Notes: generated by a model from the letters alone, not told the origin. DNA of 34,250 nt from Colimorpha sp045576855 (GCA_045576855.1 JAZNHG010000033.1:1-34250), one strand, 5' to 3'; shown: positions 17,271 to 24,679, counted from the first letter of the stretch. A program made the numbers and translations.

Positions 17271-17304
17271 TTTGCACGGGTTCATATTTTTTTTGTATCT
17301 TTGC
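17271..17304 (+). promoter_or_regulatory. Promoter of the SMR exporter gene
   Basis: TTTG (17271-17274) and TATCTTTGC (17296-17304) are 21 bases apart, a full match to the Bacteroidota consensus. The ATG at 17325 follows about 15 bases after the expected start of transcription, too short a leader for a riboswitch. Confidence 0.8.
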
Positions 17305-17324
17305 ACCGCTAAAACATAAGGACT

Positions 17325-17654
17325 ATGCACTGGATAATACTCATTATTGCAGGCTTCTGCGAAGTGGGCTTTGCCTTCTGCCTGGGCAAAGCAAAGGGGC
17401 TAGACGGACTGCCCTACTGGGAATGGATGGGCGGATTTGTGGTGTTCTATATCCTCAGCGCCGTGCTGCTGGCCAAGGCCACCGAGGCGCTCCCCATCGG
17501 CACCGCGTATCCCGTGTGGACCGGCATCGGCGCGCTGGGCTCCGTGCTGCTGGGCATCTTCGTCTTCCACGAGCCCGCCACCTTCTGGCGCATCTTTTTC
17601 ATCACCACGCTGGTCATCTCTATCGTGGGGCTGAAAATGCTTTCTACCGAATAG
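17325..17654 (+). CDS. SMR-family exporter, Gdx/SugE-like
   Basis: The 109-aa protein has four membrane segments and works as a proton-coupled dual-topology dimer in the inner membrane. The essential proton/substrate glutamate is Glu13 (IAGFCEVGFA). The signature GTAYPVWTGIGALGSVLLG (about 60-78) is typical of the Gdx/SugE branch, which exports guanidinium, rather than of the EmrE branch of broad multidrug pumps. A guanidinium substrate is inferred from this motif only. It has its own promoter, stands alone, and is followed by ackA with a separate promoter. Confidence 0.88.
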   Translation: MHWIILIIAGFCEVGFAFCLGKAKGLDGLPYWEWMGGFVVFYILSAVLLAKATEALPIGTAYPVWTGIGALGSVLLGIFVFHEPATFWRIFFITTLVISIVGLKMLSTE

Positions 17655-17689
17655 ACTGCATTTTTTCTCTCCGTATCGACTTTTTTTTG

Positions 17690-17697
17690 TATCTTTG
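17690..17697 (+). promoter_or_regulatory. -7 element of ackA
   Basis: TATCTTTG preceded by a T-run matches the Bacteroidota -7 box, about 62 bases before the ackA ATG. No TTTG is found at -33; a T-rich stretch (17661-17666) sits nearby. Confidence 0.65.
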
Positions 17698-17759
17698 ACC
17701 TGCATTAACAGATGCTTACATTCTAGTAAAAAGATAATAATCAAACATATAAAAGGAAT

Positions 17760-18968
17760 ATGAAGATATTAGTTTTGAACTGCGGAAGTTCGTCGATCAA
17801 GTACCAGCTGGTCGACATGGCCAACAATGCACAGGTGATGGCCAAGGGTCTGCTGGAGCGTATCGGCCTCGAAATGGGTGAGTTCACCCACAAGTGGAAC
17901 GGCCAAAAGCACTACGAGCAGCTGCCTATCCCCGACCACACGGCGGGCATCAAGATTGTTCTCAATGCACTGATCGACCCCCAGATGGGTGTCATCAAAG
18001 ACTTCAAGGAAATTGGAGCCGTAGGCAACCGCGTGGCCCACGGCGGCGAGACCTTCGACAAGAGTGTCGTCGTCACCGACGAGGTAATCGAGAAAATCAA
18101 GGCTCTGACGCCGCTGGCACCGCTGCACACCCCCGGCAACCTGGCCGGCATCTACGCCATGCGCGAGGTGTTGCCCGGCGTGCCTCAGGTGGCCGTGTTC
18201 GACACCGCTTTCCACAGCACCCTGCCTCCGAAGAGCTACCTCTACGGCGTGCCCTACGAGTACTATGAGAAGTACGGCGTGCGCCGCTACGGCTTCCACG
18301 GCACCAGCCATAAGTTCGTCGCCGAAAAGGCCGCCAAGATGATCGGCCGCGACTGGCACGACCTGAAGATTATCTCCTGCCACCTCGGCAGCGGCGCCTC
18401 CATCTGCGCCATTGACCACGGCAAGAGCTTCGACACCACGATGGGCATGACCCCACTGGAGGGCCTCATCATGGGCAGCCGCCCCGGCGATGTCGACCCC
18501 GGCGTCATCGAGTTCATCATCAAGAAGGAAATTGTCGAGAACGGCAAGGACTGGAAGGACATCACCAAGATACTGAACAAGCAGAGCGGCCTGGTGGGCA
18601 TCAGCGGCGGAAAGCAGGACATGCGCGACATCCGCGCGGGTCGCGACGCCGGCGACGTGCGCGCCACCTACGCCTTCGACATGTTCGCCCAGCGCGTCAA
18701 ACGCTACATCGGCGGCTACATGGCCGAGATGGGCGGCTGCGACCTGCTCCTCTTCACCGGTGGCATCGGCGAGAACGCCTGGTTCATGCGCCGTCCCATC
18801 CTGGAGAACATGGAGTGCCTCGGCATCCAGGTGGACTTCAGCAAGAACGACAATGTGATGGGCGAGGACATCATACTCAGCACCCCCGAGTCGAAGATGG
18901 CCGTCGTCGTGGTCACCACCGACGAGGAGTACGTCATCGCCAGCGACACCTACGCATTGGTGAAATAA
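17760..18968 (+). CDS. ackA: Acetate kinase
   Basis: AckA transfers phosphate from acetyl phosphate to ADP, giving ATP and acetate in the last step of acetate fermentation. The 402-aa protein has family-standard length and motifs: N-terminal LVLNCGSSSIKYQLVD, RVAHGGE (catalytic-site Arg), FDTAFH, YGFHGTSHKFV, HLGSGASICAI, and FTGGIGENAWFMR near the C-terminus. Phosphotransacetylase, usually its neighbour, is not in the window. The gene has its own promoter and ends at a hairpin, so it looks monocistronic. Confidence 0.97.
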   Translation: MKILVLNCGSSSIKYQLVDMANNAQVMAKGLLERIGLEMGEFTHKWNGQKHYEQLPIPDHTAGIKIVLNALIDPQMGVIKDFKEIGAVGNRVAHGGETFDKSVVVTDEVIEKIKALTPLAPLHTPGNLAGIYAMREVLPGVPQVAVFDTAFHSTLPPKSYLYGVPYEYYEKYGVRRYGFHGTSHKFVAEKAAKMIGRDWHDLKIISCHLGSGASICAIDHGKSFDTTMGMTPLEGLIMGSRPGDVDPGVIEFIIKKEIVENGKDWKDITKILNKQSGLVGISGGKQDMRDIRAGRDAGDVRATYAFDMFAQRVKRYIGGYMAEMGGCDLLLFTGGIGENAWFMRRPILENMECLGIQVDFSKNDNVMGEDIILSTPESKMAVVVVTTDEEYVIASDTYALVK

Positions 18969-18971
18969 ATA

Positions 18972-18999
18972 GTTGACCGTTAGTAGTGGGTAGTGGGTA
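18972..18999. repeat. Short 7-bp-period repeat (GTGGGTA type)
   Basis: Four heptads follow the ackA stop: GTTGACC, GTTAGTA and two exact GTGGGTA units. The last one forms the left arm of the adjoining terminator hairpin. Confidence 0.6.
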
Positions 19000-19037
19000 G
19001 CGCATGTGCACAAAGGCTACCGCTACCCACTTTCCTT
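18992..19037 (+). terminator. Hairpin terminator after ackA
   Basis: AGTGGGTAGCG (18992-19002) pairs perfectly with CGCTACCCACT (19021-19031), an 11-bp stem with an 18-base loop, followed by TTCCTT. The U-run is weak, but the stem and position just after ackA support termination. Confidence 0.6.
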
Positions 19038-19056
19038 ACCATAAAGCAAATACCTC

Positions 19057-19881
19057 ATGGAAGGCCTCATCGAAGTACCCGACAATCCGCAGGTAGACAA
19101 GGGTGGGAATCTCTGGAAGACGCTTCTGCTCACCTTCCTCGGCACCACGATGTCTATCCTCCTCACCTTTGGCACCTCAACCCTCGTTCAGCAGCATCGC
19201 CGCATGCAGGACCGCAAGATGACGGTCCTGATGGTGATGGGTAGCGTTGAGAAATTTGCCCAGAAACTGGATGAGAGAGCCGAAAACCTGGAGCGGAGCG
19301 ACACCATGGCCACCTATCTGCTGAACATCCCGGCCGACTCGCTTGAAAGCCCTGGCTACCAAAGCAACATCAAGCTTATCGGTGTTCCCTTGGGGATAGC
19401 CTACGACAAGACCGCCGAGATGGTCTTCATCAACAATACGGCGTCATGGAGCAGCACCAAATATTTCAACTTCATCAACTGGGCAGGCGTGTGCTTCTAC
19501 AACATGAAGGAGATAGAGGACAAACACAACTCCTATATTGCAGAATTCGATGCGGCATTGGACGATATCTGGGACCATCCCGAGCTCCATCCCGGCACCT
19601 CGATGAAAGCCAAATTCCTACGCGACAAGAAGTATCGCGAGCTGCTCGAGGGGATACATAACAAAGCCGCCTATTATCGATACCTCGCAGCCAAGATGCG
19701 GGATCACAACCGCGTAAGCATGGAGATGATGGATGTCAGCGAAGAGAAGTTGATGAAGTTTGTGGAGGACAATGAAGCCGTATCCCGCATGAAGAATACG
19801 ACTAGGTCACTGCAGCAGTACATCACCCCACCCCTCGACATCGACAGCCTCCCTGCCTTGGAGGATTGGATGGGAGAGTGA
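19057..19881 (+). CDS. Membrane-anchored protein of unknown function
   Basis: The 274-aa protein has one clear membrane segment (about 20-43, LWKTLLLTFLGTTMSILLTFGTSTL). A mostly helical, charged domain follows (QQHRRMQDRKMTVLMVMGSVEKFAQKL, then many acidic and basic heptad-like stretches). This resembles a coiled-coil-rich sensor or structural domain anchored at the inner membrane, with its bulk on one side. The start ATG at 19057 lies 26 bases after the ackA terminator hairpin, with no obvious promoter. It is less GC-rich and uses more mixed codons than ackA. I recognise no family. The next locus is a decayed region. Confidence 0.65.
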   Translation: MEGLIEVPDNPQVDKGGNLWKTLLLTFLGTTMSILLTFGTSTLVQQHRRMQDRKMTVLMVMGSVEKFAQKLDERAENLERSDTMATYLLNIPADSLESPGYQSNIKLIGVPLGIAYDKTAEMVFINNTASWSSTKYFNFINWAGVCFYNMKEIEDKHNSYIAEFDAALDDIWDHPELHPGTSMKAKFLRDKKYRELLEGIHNKAAYYRYLAAKMRDHNRVSMEMMDVSEEKLMKFVEDNEAVSRMKNTTRSLQQYITPPLDIDSLPALEDWMGE

Positions 19882-19958
19882 CCTTATGCGGAAGGGGATT
19901 CCCCTGTTCACACGCTTGACACAGACAATCAAGAAAGGGTAAAACACCAGTAAGAACT

Positions 19959-20204
19959 ATGAAGCGAATCGTACTTATCACACTGACCGTGGTCTCGCTC
20001 ATGGCCTACGCCCAGTATCAGCTGCCCAAGAGTGCTGCCAGCAGCGACAACTACAACTACACCCAGCGCTCCAACGCCGACCACAGCCTCGCCTTCACTG
20101 GTACGCCAGACTCGATGTATGTGTGGGTGAGCTACTATGCCGCCAGCGGAAGCTCGCAGGGTCAGGTGTCGGCCATCTCGGCCTGCGAGAGGCCGTCGAG
20201 GTAG
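19959..20204 (+). pseudogene. Truncated copy of the PCMD-like secreted protein
   Basis: An 81-codon frame starts with its own signal peptide (MKRIVLITLTVVSLMAYAQ) and YQLP, then jumps to SAASSDNYNYTQRS, matching residues about 105-153 of the intact protein encoded at 26393-27613. Bases 20031-20177 align without gaps to 26705-26851 with five differences, all synonymous. About 80 codons between YQLP and SAASS are missing in frame. Everything after QVSAI is also lost, including the T9SS tail. The frame then reads nine codons of antisense sigma-factor sequence before stopping. It may be transcribed but is very unlikely to make a working protein. It is best seen as the remnant of a second full-length paralog. 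Confidence 0.85.
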
Positions 20205-20378
20205 AGGAGGGTGACGGCTTTGTCGGCGTCCCACCCAGAGGTTGCAGACGATGTCCTGGTAGAGGTCGCGCACATTGTCGGGCTGGCGGTCGGTAAAGGC
20301 TATGCAGACCTTGTAGATCAGCCGGTCGTTGCGTCGCAGCTGCCGGAGGAATTCGTCCTGTTCGCCGTTGTGTTCCAT
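20165..20378 (-). pseudogene. Decayed ECF sigma factor gene
   Basis: On the minus strand, an ATG at 20378 begins MEHNGEQDEFLRQLRR followed by DRLIYKVCIAFT and DLYQDIVCNLW, the region 2 pattern of ECF sigma factors. Straight after NLW the DNA continues, in the +1 frame, with DKAVTLLYLDGLSQAEMADT, the region 4 pattern. The stretch between is missing, by an out-of-frame deletion of roughly 80 codons judged from family length. Homology ends at 20165-20177, where the sequence passes into the truncated secreted-protein gene. An 8-base match to the -7 box except for one base (TATATTTCC, minus strand near 20425-20433) may be its old promoter. It is unrelated in detail to the intact sigma gene at 32623. 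Confidence 0.8.
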
Positions 20379-20420
20379 GATGCGTTGGTTGTTGGTGTTC
20401 TGCTATGTTAGACGCAGAGG

Positions 20421-20466
20421 GGGCGGAAATATAACACCGTCGTCGAAAAAAACAGTATTTCCGCCC
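20421..20466. repeat. 11-bp perfect inverted repeat
   Basis: GGGCGGAAATA (20421-20431) and TATTTCCGCCC (20456-20466) are perfect inverted copies around a 24-base centre that includes an A-run. The repeat lies upstream of the decayed sigma gene. It could be a hairpin, a regulatory site or ends of a lost element. No gene lies between 20379 and 20753. Confidence 0.6.
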
Positions 20467-20568
20467 TGCGACAGCAACCGCCGTCAGGATGAGGTGGAGG
20501 TCATGCTTTTTCCACCCCTCCGGAGCGCGACAGACGGCCCGGAGTTTCATCCCCATTTACGACCCATC

Positions 20569-20645
20569 CCCTCCGTGTCATGTCCGTGTCCGGTCCGTGT
20601 CCCCTCCGTGTCATGTCCGTGTCCGGTCCGTGTCCCCTCCGACTG
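20569..20645. repeat. 11-bp-period tandem repeat (NNN-TCCGTGTC)
   Basis: Seven undecads lie in perfect register: the constant TCCGTGTC preceded by CCC, ATG, CGG, CCC, ATG, CGG, and a last CCC unit that degrades to TCCGACTG. The order creates a 33-bp super-unit repeated twice. The same unit and the same three prefixes occur at 29473-29516, nine kilobases away. Confidence 0.9.
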
Positions 20646-20697
20646 GAATCGGCGATGATACGGTCCCGACAGGGACGTCACAGAGGCCATTGCCACC

Positions 20698-20719
20698 GTC
20701 GGCCGGTCGCCCGGCCGAC
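20698..20719. other. Perfect 9-bp hairpin downstream of the leftward operon
   Basis: GTCGGCCGG and CCGGCCGAC flank TCGC. The hairpin lies 35 bases beyond the stop codon of the leftward gene ending at 20754. No U-run follows on the minus strand, so any terminator role would have to be factor-dependent. Confidence 0.45.
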
Positions 20720-20753
20720 AGGGCTGCCGCATAGGGGGACTGGCGGGGTCGCG

Positions 20754-21401
20754 TCATCTTTGCAGCTCCGGACATTTCTCAAGGAGGACTATAGTCTCGA
20801 CGTCGTCGTATTGGCTGCCATCGAATGCCTGCAGGTAGCGGTGGTGGGTGCGGGTGGGCATGGCGGCATCCTCGTCGGTGGGGAGGTCCTCGGGGCGGTC
20901 GTCGCACTCGATGAGCAGCAGTTCATGCTTCGGGCATACCGCCACGCGGAGGTTGTCCACATGCTCCTTGTCGAGGTACCAGCCGAACTGGATGCCTGTC
21001 AGCCGCCGCTCCACCAGTCCGTCGCGCTCGTAGAGCACATAGCCGTACCAGAAATCGCTCCGCACGAGGTAGTGATTGTCGATGTCGACGACCTTGGCTT
21101 CGGGCAGGGCGTTGAAGAGGGATGTGGTGCTGCCTATGATGGCGGCGACCATCATGCCCTCCAGGCCGATCAGGAGGTAGAACGCCCATCCGGCTATTCG
21201 CATGAGCGGCGGCTGGCGGTGCAGCAGGGTGTAGAATCCTATGGCCGTCAGCACCATCGTGGCCGCCACGGCGACCCAGTAGAGGATGATGTCGACCTGT
21301 CCCACGAGGTGTGCCCCCCAGGGCAGCAGCAGCCTTACGGCCACTGCTGCCACCCAGAGCACGGCGACGACGATAGCGGAGACGATGAGTGTGCGTCGCA
21401 T
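20754..21401 (-). CDS. Predicted inner-membrane protein next to creD
   Basis: The ATG at 21401 (MRRTLIVSAIVVAVLWVAAVAV) gives 215 aa. A longer frame from 21503 would overlap creD deeply and adds an implausible Trp/Arg-rich start. The N-terminal half has three membrane segments (about 4-24, 35-58, 66-95). The C-terminal half (about 100-215) is a soluble domain with WYGYVLYERDGLVERRLTGIQFGWYLDKEH and ends in a polar tail. I recognise no family. It starts seven bases after the creD stop, so it is very likely co-transcribed and may work with CreD. Confidence 0.7.
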   Translation of the reverse strand: MRRTLIVSAIVVAVLWVAAVAVRLLLPWGAHLVGQVDIILYWVAVAATMVLTAIGFYTLLHRQPPLMRIAGWAFYLLIGLEGMMVAAIIGSTTSLFNALPEAKVVDIDNHYLVRSDFWYGYVLYERDGLVERRLTGIQFGWYLDKEHVDNLRVAVCPKHELLLIECDDRPEDLPTDEDAAMPTRTHHRYLQAFDGSQYDDVETIVLLEKCPELQR

Positions 21402-21408
21402 GGCGGTG

Positions 21409-22686
21409 CTATTCTTTACTGTTGTACCAGTCGATACGCCGCGAGGCCGCCATAGCCACCGCCAGCAGGGCGAAGAGTCCCACGCTGCCCACCAGCAGGG
21501 CATAGCTCTCGATCTGCAGCAGGATGTAGATGAAGGCGTAGAGCGCCGCCAGCAGGCCGCCGATGACGAGGCCCACCTTGCAGTCGCGCATGATGGCGCC
21601 GAGGTAGACGCCCAGCAGGCCCGCCGTCATGGCCGAGGCGATAAGGTAGGCGACGAGGAACGACAGATGCTCCGAGAAGGAGAGCAGCAGTGTGTAGAAC
21701 AGCATGACGGCGATGCCGATGAGCAGATACTGCACGGGATGGATGGGGCGCTCGCGGCGCACCTCGACGAAGAAGACCACCGCAAAGGTGAGCAGCACCA
21801 CGAGGAAGGCATACTTCGAGGCGCGGTCGTTCTGCTGGTACTGCATCACGGGCTGCCGCAGCTGCACACCGAAGCTGTCGCTGTCGCTACTGTACCATTT
21901 GCCTTTGGGCACCACCTGCGAGAAGCTGCGGTTGATGGCCAGCACGCGCCACTGCGCGTCGAAGCCCTCGGAGGTCACCGTGCGCTCCACGGGCAGGAAG
22001 TTGCCGTCGAACGAGGGGGTGGGACAGTTGGAGTGCATCTGCACCGACGTGGTGTTGCCCGCAGGCACAAAGTCCAGAGCGTTGGAACCACGCAGCGGCA
22101 GGCGTATCTCGAACGGGAGAGCAAAACCCAGCAGCAAGGTGCTGACGTCGGCGCGCCACAGCAGTCGCGACCCCTCGAAGGTGATTTCCTGCGCCGTGAG
22201 GGTACGGCCTCCAACGGTGACAGACGGATTGTCGGTAAGACCCTTGAGAGAGCTGAGTTCCAGGGCCATCTGCCAACAGTTGCGCTCCAGCAGGGTCCGC
22301 TGCTCGTCGGTGAGTGTCGGCGGCAGCAGGAAGGTGCCGCTGAGGACGATGTCGGCGTCGTAGACCGTGAAGTCGTAGATGCCGCGGTTGAGGTTGCGTG
22401 TGTTCACCTCGGCCTTGATGTCCAGCTGGTCGGGCAGCAGCGAGAACGACTGCTCGTCCTTCTGCGTGTACACCTTGATGGCGGGCCCCTTCACCGACTG
22501 TTCCATGCCCCATTTCTCGCACACCTCGCTCTCGGCACCGGAGGCGGTGGTGCTGCGCTCGCTGATGAGCGACCGGATGAACACCCACGGGATGAGCAGC
22601 AGAATGCAGAGTCCGACGATGATGGCCAGCTTGATGCCGATGCGCCCGCGGCGCGAATCCATGTTGTTTCTTTCGATTGTTTCCAT
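21409..22686 (-). CDS. creD: CreD-family inner-membrane protein
   Basis: The 425-aa protein matches the CreD family: an N-terminal membrane helix (IGIKLAIIVGLCILLLIPWVFIRSLISER), a large periplasmic beta domain (about 45-280; GPAIKVYTQKDEQSFSLLPDQLDIKAEV) and five or six C-terminal membrane segments (VVLLTFAVVFFVEVRRERPIHPVQYLLIGIAVMLFYTLLL onward). CreD is linked in enterobacteria to the CreBC envelope-stress regulon and beta-lactam or colicin tolerance; its biochemical role is unknown. Here it follows a winged-helix regulator and a membrane protein, a common Bacteroidota arrangement, and has its own promoter overlapping a putative operator. Confidence 0.9.
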   Translation of the reverse strand: METIERNNMDSRRGRIGIKLAIIVGLCILLLIPWVFIRSLISERSTTASGAESEVCEKWGMEQSVKGPAIKVYTQKDEQSFSLLPDQLDIKAEVNTRNLNRGIYDFTVYDADIVLSGTFLLPPTLTDEQRTLLERNCWQMALELSSLKGLTDNPSVTVGGRTLTAQEITFEGSRLLWRADVSTLLLGFALPFEIRLPLRGSNALDFVPAGNTTSVQMHSNCPTPSFDGNFLPVERTVTSEGFDAQWRVLAINRSFSQVVPKGKWYSSDSDSFGVQLRQPVMQYQQNDRASKYAFLVVLLTFAVVFFVEVRRERPIHPVQYLLIGIAVMLFYTLLLSFSEHLSFLVAYLIASAMTAGLLGVYLGAIMRDCKVGLVIGGLLAALYAFIYILLQIESYALLVGSVGLFALLAVAMAASRRIDWYNSKE

Positions 22687-22706
22687 AATGATTATATTTA
22701 AATAGT

Positions 22707-22725
22707 ACTTTGTATTTCAAAGTTA
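22707..22725 (-). promoter_or_regulatory. creD -7 promoter overlapping inverted repeat ACTTTG-N5-CAAAGT
   Basis: On the minus strand TAACTTTG (22718-22725) is a full -7 box about 32 bases before the creD ATG. It overlaps the inverted repeat ACTTTG (22707-22712) / CAAAGT (22718-22723). The same repeat with the same 5-base spacer overlaps the promoter at 23707-23738, so it is a good operator candidate for the regulator encoded between them. Confidence 0.6.
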
Positions 22726-22752
22726 AATTGTAAAAAAAAATATAACATTCCG

Positions 22753-23052
22753 TCACTTCTGTTCCTTGACGAACTGCTCGAGGGCGGCGAGATGCTCTTT
22801 GAAAGCCTCACGCCCCTGCAGGGTGGCACGGTAGGTGGTGTTGGGCTTGCGGCCCACGAAGCGCTTCTCGCAGACGATGTAGCCCAGTTCCTCGAGGGCG
22901 CGGGTGTGACTGGCCAGGTTGCCGTCGGTGAGTTCCAGCCACTGCTTGAGGGTGGTGAAGTCGACCGTGTCGTTGACCATCAGCACCGACATGATGCCCA
23001 GTCGCGCCCGGTTCTCGAACGCTTTGTTGAATCCTATGAGCGTCACCTTCAT
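22753..23052 (-). CDS. Winged-helix transcriptional regulator
   Basis: The 99-aa protein (MKVTLIGFNKAFENRARLGI...) has the compact winged-helix pattern of the HTH_34-type regulators that neighbour creD. The parts are a first helix with RLGIMSVLMV, a helix-turn-helix (FTTLKQWLELTDGNLASHTRALEELGYI) and a wing (CEKRFVGRKPNTTYRATLQGREAFKEHL). No ligand domain is present. Its ATG overlaps the stop of the upstream membrane-protein gene (ATGA), which rejects a longer open frame to 23601. It probably represses its own operon and creD through the shared inverted repeat; this is inference. Confidence 0.88.
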   Translation of the reverse strand: MKVTLIGFNKAFENRARLGIMSVLMVNDTVDFTTLKQWLELTDGNLASHTRALEELGYIVCEKRFVGRKPNTTYRATLQGREAFKEHLAALEQFVKEQK

Positions 23053-23684
23053 CCGCGGCGTTTTTTGACGATGAGCAGCAGACCGAACACCACGTGCAAC
23101 ACCCCGAAGCCCAAGGCCCAGAAGAGCAGTGCATGGGTAACGACGAAGCAGTCGGCCAGTCCGAGCGCCAGCTCCAGATAGCCCAGCACACCCAGCAGAC
23201 GGTGGGAGAAATGGTGGCAATTGATGAGCGCCAAGCCGTAGAAGACAAGCATGATGGAGGAGGTGAGCCCGTAGTGCCCCTGCAGCAACAGGGCCAGACA
23301 GAGGATGGCGCCGGCCAAGAGCGGCACGGCGAAGTTGAACATCGTGCGACGCATGTTGGGGTCCAGGACGACGGAAATATTTTTCTTTTTCGCCATCCAG
23401 AGGGAGGAAAAGAAGACGATTCCACCGCACAAGACGACCAAAATCAGCGCCCCGACGACGGCAATTTGCGTCTTGTGGCCCCAAAGATAGTCGGTATTGC
23501 CGTAGAGTGTTGTGAACCAAGAGTCTGCACCCTCGTAGAAGAGCCCGTTGGCCACCATTGCCGCCACTAGGGCGATGAGCCCCACGACGGTCACTCCCCA
23601 TCCGTTAATCGTCTGGAAACGAGAGCTTCGCTCCATCATTGTGCGGATACTTTCCAGATTTTGTAATGCTTCTTTGTTTTCCAT
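23049..23684 (-). CDS. Multi-pass membrane protein upstream of the regulator
   Basis: From the ATG at 23684 the protein is 211 aa (MENKEALQNLESIRTMMERSSRFQTING). The cytoplasmic N-terminal helix is followed by five or six membrane segments (about 30-52, 75-98, 115-135, 138-158, 160-205). The 'IRTMMERSSRF' opening is typical of membrane proteins encoded with winged-helix regulators in Bacteroidota (recalled, not checked). A longer frame to 23816 would run through the promoter and is rejected. The stop overlaps the regulator start. A role as partner or sensor for the regulator is plausible but unproven. Confidence 0.8.
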   Translation of the reverse strand: MENKEALQNLESIRTMMERSSRFQTINGWGVTVVGLIALVAAMVANGLFYEGADSWFTTLYGNTDYLWGHKTQIAVVGALILVVLCGGIVFFSSLWMAKKKNISVVLDPNMRRTMFNFAVPLLAGAILCLALLLQGHYGLTSSIMLVFYGLALINCHHFSHRLLGVLGYLELALGLADCFVVTHALLFWALGFGVLHVVFGLLLIVKKRRG

Positions 23685-23696
23685 ACTTTTAGTAGC

Positions 23697-23738
23697 ACTT
23701 TGCGCTGCAAAGTTACAAACATTTTTCATACTGGCAAA
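23697..23738 (-). promoter_or_regulatory. Promoter and inverted-repeat operator of the membrane protein/regulator operon
   Basis: On the minus strand TTTG (plus 23735-23738) and TAACTTTGC (plus 23707-23715) are 19 bases apart, a near-perfect promoter. ACTTTG (23697-23702) and CAAAGT (23708-23713) form an inverted repeat with a 5-base spacer across the -7 box and start site, identical in arms and spacing to the one at the creD promoter. Confidence 0.75.
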
Positions 23739-23898
23739 TTTTTTTTTCGTGAAATACAGAAAATGGAACTTCTTTTCCCCCAAAATCAAGCCACAAGTAC
23801 AAAATCGAGTAGACAAAGGAGCACCAAGATTTGGTACTCCTAGACAAAAGACAGGCTTATGTTTGCAATCATATGCAAACAGATAAACGATTCGCTAC

Positions 23899-24054
23899 TT
23901 ATTCACCACTAAAAAGCCTAACAAGAAATGTTATTCCACAAATAACCAATGCAACAAGTGTTAGAGCGAAAAGCCCATCCCATTCAAATTTCACACACAG
24001 AAGTAGCAATATAACTAATATCGCTAAAATAGCAATTCGATATATATGCCTCAT
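23899..24054 (-). CDS. Small hydrophobic membrane protein, 51 aa
   Basis: On the minus strand an ATG at 24054 opens 51 codons ending with TAA at 23899-23901. The protein starts MRHIYRIAILAIL and has two strongly hydrophobic stretches separated by KFEWDG, consistent with a hairpin of two membrane helices, then VRLFSGE. It begins 13 bases after the stop of the zinc-ribbon gene and shares its AT-rich codons (ATA, TTA, AGG), so the two are probably one operon. Small two-helix proteins often accompany effector or sensor genes, but no function is assigned. About 200 bases between it and the promoter at 23738 show no gene. Confidence 0.65.
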   Translation of the reverse strand: MRHIYRIAILAILVILLLLCVKFEWDGLFALTLVALVICGITFLVRLFSGE

Positions 24055-24067
24055 ATCCTATTGAATA

Positions 24068-24679
24068 TTAGTTCGAAAAAACCATCAATTCCTCAACCAT
24101 CTGTTTATAAGCCTCGTAAGCATTTTCATTTTCTCCTTTCTCTATCATTTCGAGACAAGGTTTCAACCGATTCATCCAGATATCATTGTACACTTCACTA
24201 CTGTATTTTGAAGAATTTATTCCGCTTACAATTTTCGGCGCCACTTGATAATATTTGTCAATATCTTCTGGGTGATTATCCTTCATCCAAGTATCCCTGA
24301 ATGCACGAAAGGTCGACAGTTCATGGCAGTTGTCATCGGTTATGTTCAGCGAATTAAGTGTGGCTGAAGTAATGAAACAATCGCTACCAGAACTCGTCGC
24401 TGATGCTATTTCTGCCATCTTTCCGCCACAATCGGGACAGGCATTCCAATACTCTGCGGACTTAAAAACGTGGGTATCCTTACGGCGAGTTCCTAAACTT
24501 TTCATACAACTACCGCATAATATATTTCCACACATTGTACATCTGTAATATGACCGTGTTTGTTTGTCTTTTTCCATCATTGGATTGCCTTTACGGTCAT
24601 ACATAATGTTGCCATAGCGATCGCTCTTATATGTGGCATTTGATGTACCACAAAAACTACATTTAAGAATAGATTCCAT
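24068..24679 (-). CDS. Zinc-ribbon protein with C-terminal CFI-box-like domain
   Basis: The 203-aa protein opens with paired cysteines (CSFC at 7-10, CTMCGNILCGSC around 47-58, CPDC around 82), enough for one or two zinc ribbons. The second half begins CFITSATLNSLN and continues ELSTFRAFRDTWMKDN...YYQVAPKIV. This matches the 'C-[FY]-I-x-[ST]-A ... FRD ... YY..[SA]P' layout of the CFI-box C-terminal domain, whose function is unknown. There is no signal peptide or membrane segment. Codon use is strongly AT-rich compared with the flanking genome, which suggests horizontal transfer. The 51-aa membrane protein follows by 13 bases. Confidence 0.75.
   Translation of the reverse strand: MESILKCSFCGTSNATYKSDRYGNIMYDRKGNPMMEKDKQTRSYYRCTMCGNILCGSCMKSLGTRRKDTHVFKSAEYWNACPDCGGKMAEIASATSSGSDCFITSATLNSLNITDDNCHELSTFRAFRDTWMKDNHPEDIDKYYQVAPKIVSGINSSKYSSEVYNDIWMNRLKPCLEMIEKGENENAYEAYKQMVEELMVFSN

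Noticed and set aside
20569..20645. CRISPR array
   Set aside because: Units are only 11 bp with no unique spacers; it is a plain tandem repeat.
21286..22701. A 471-codon plus-strand frame over creD
   Set aside because: CreD on the minus strand has family motifs and promoter; the plus frame is low complexity.
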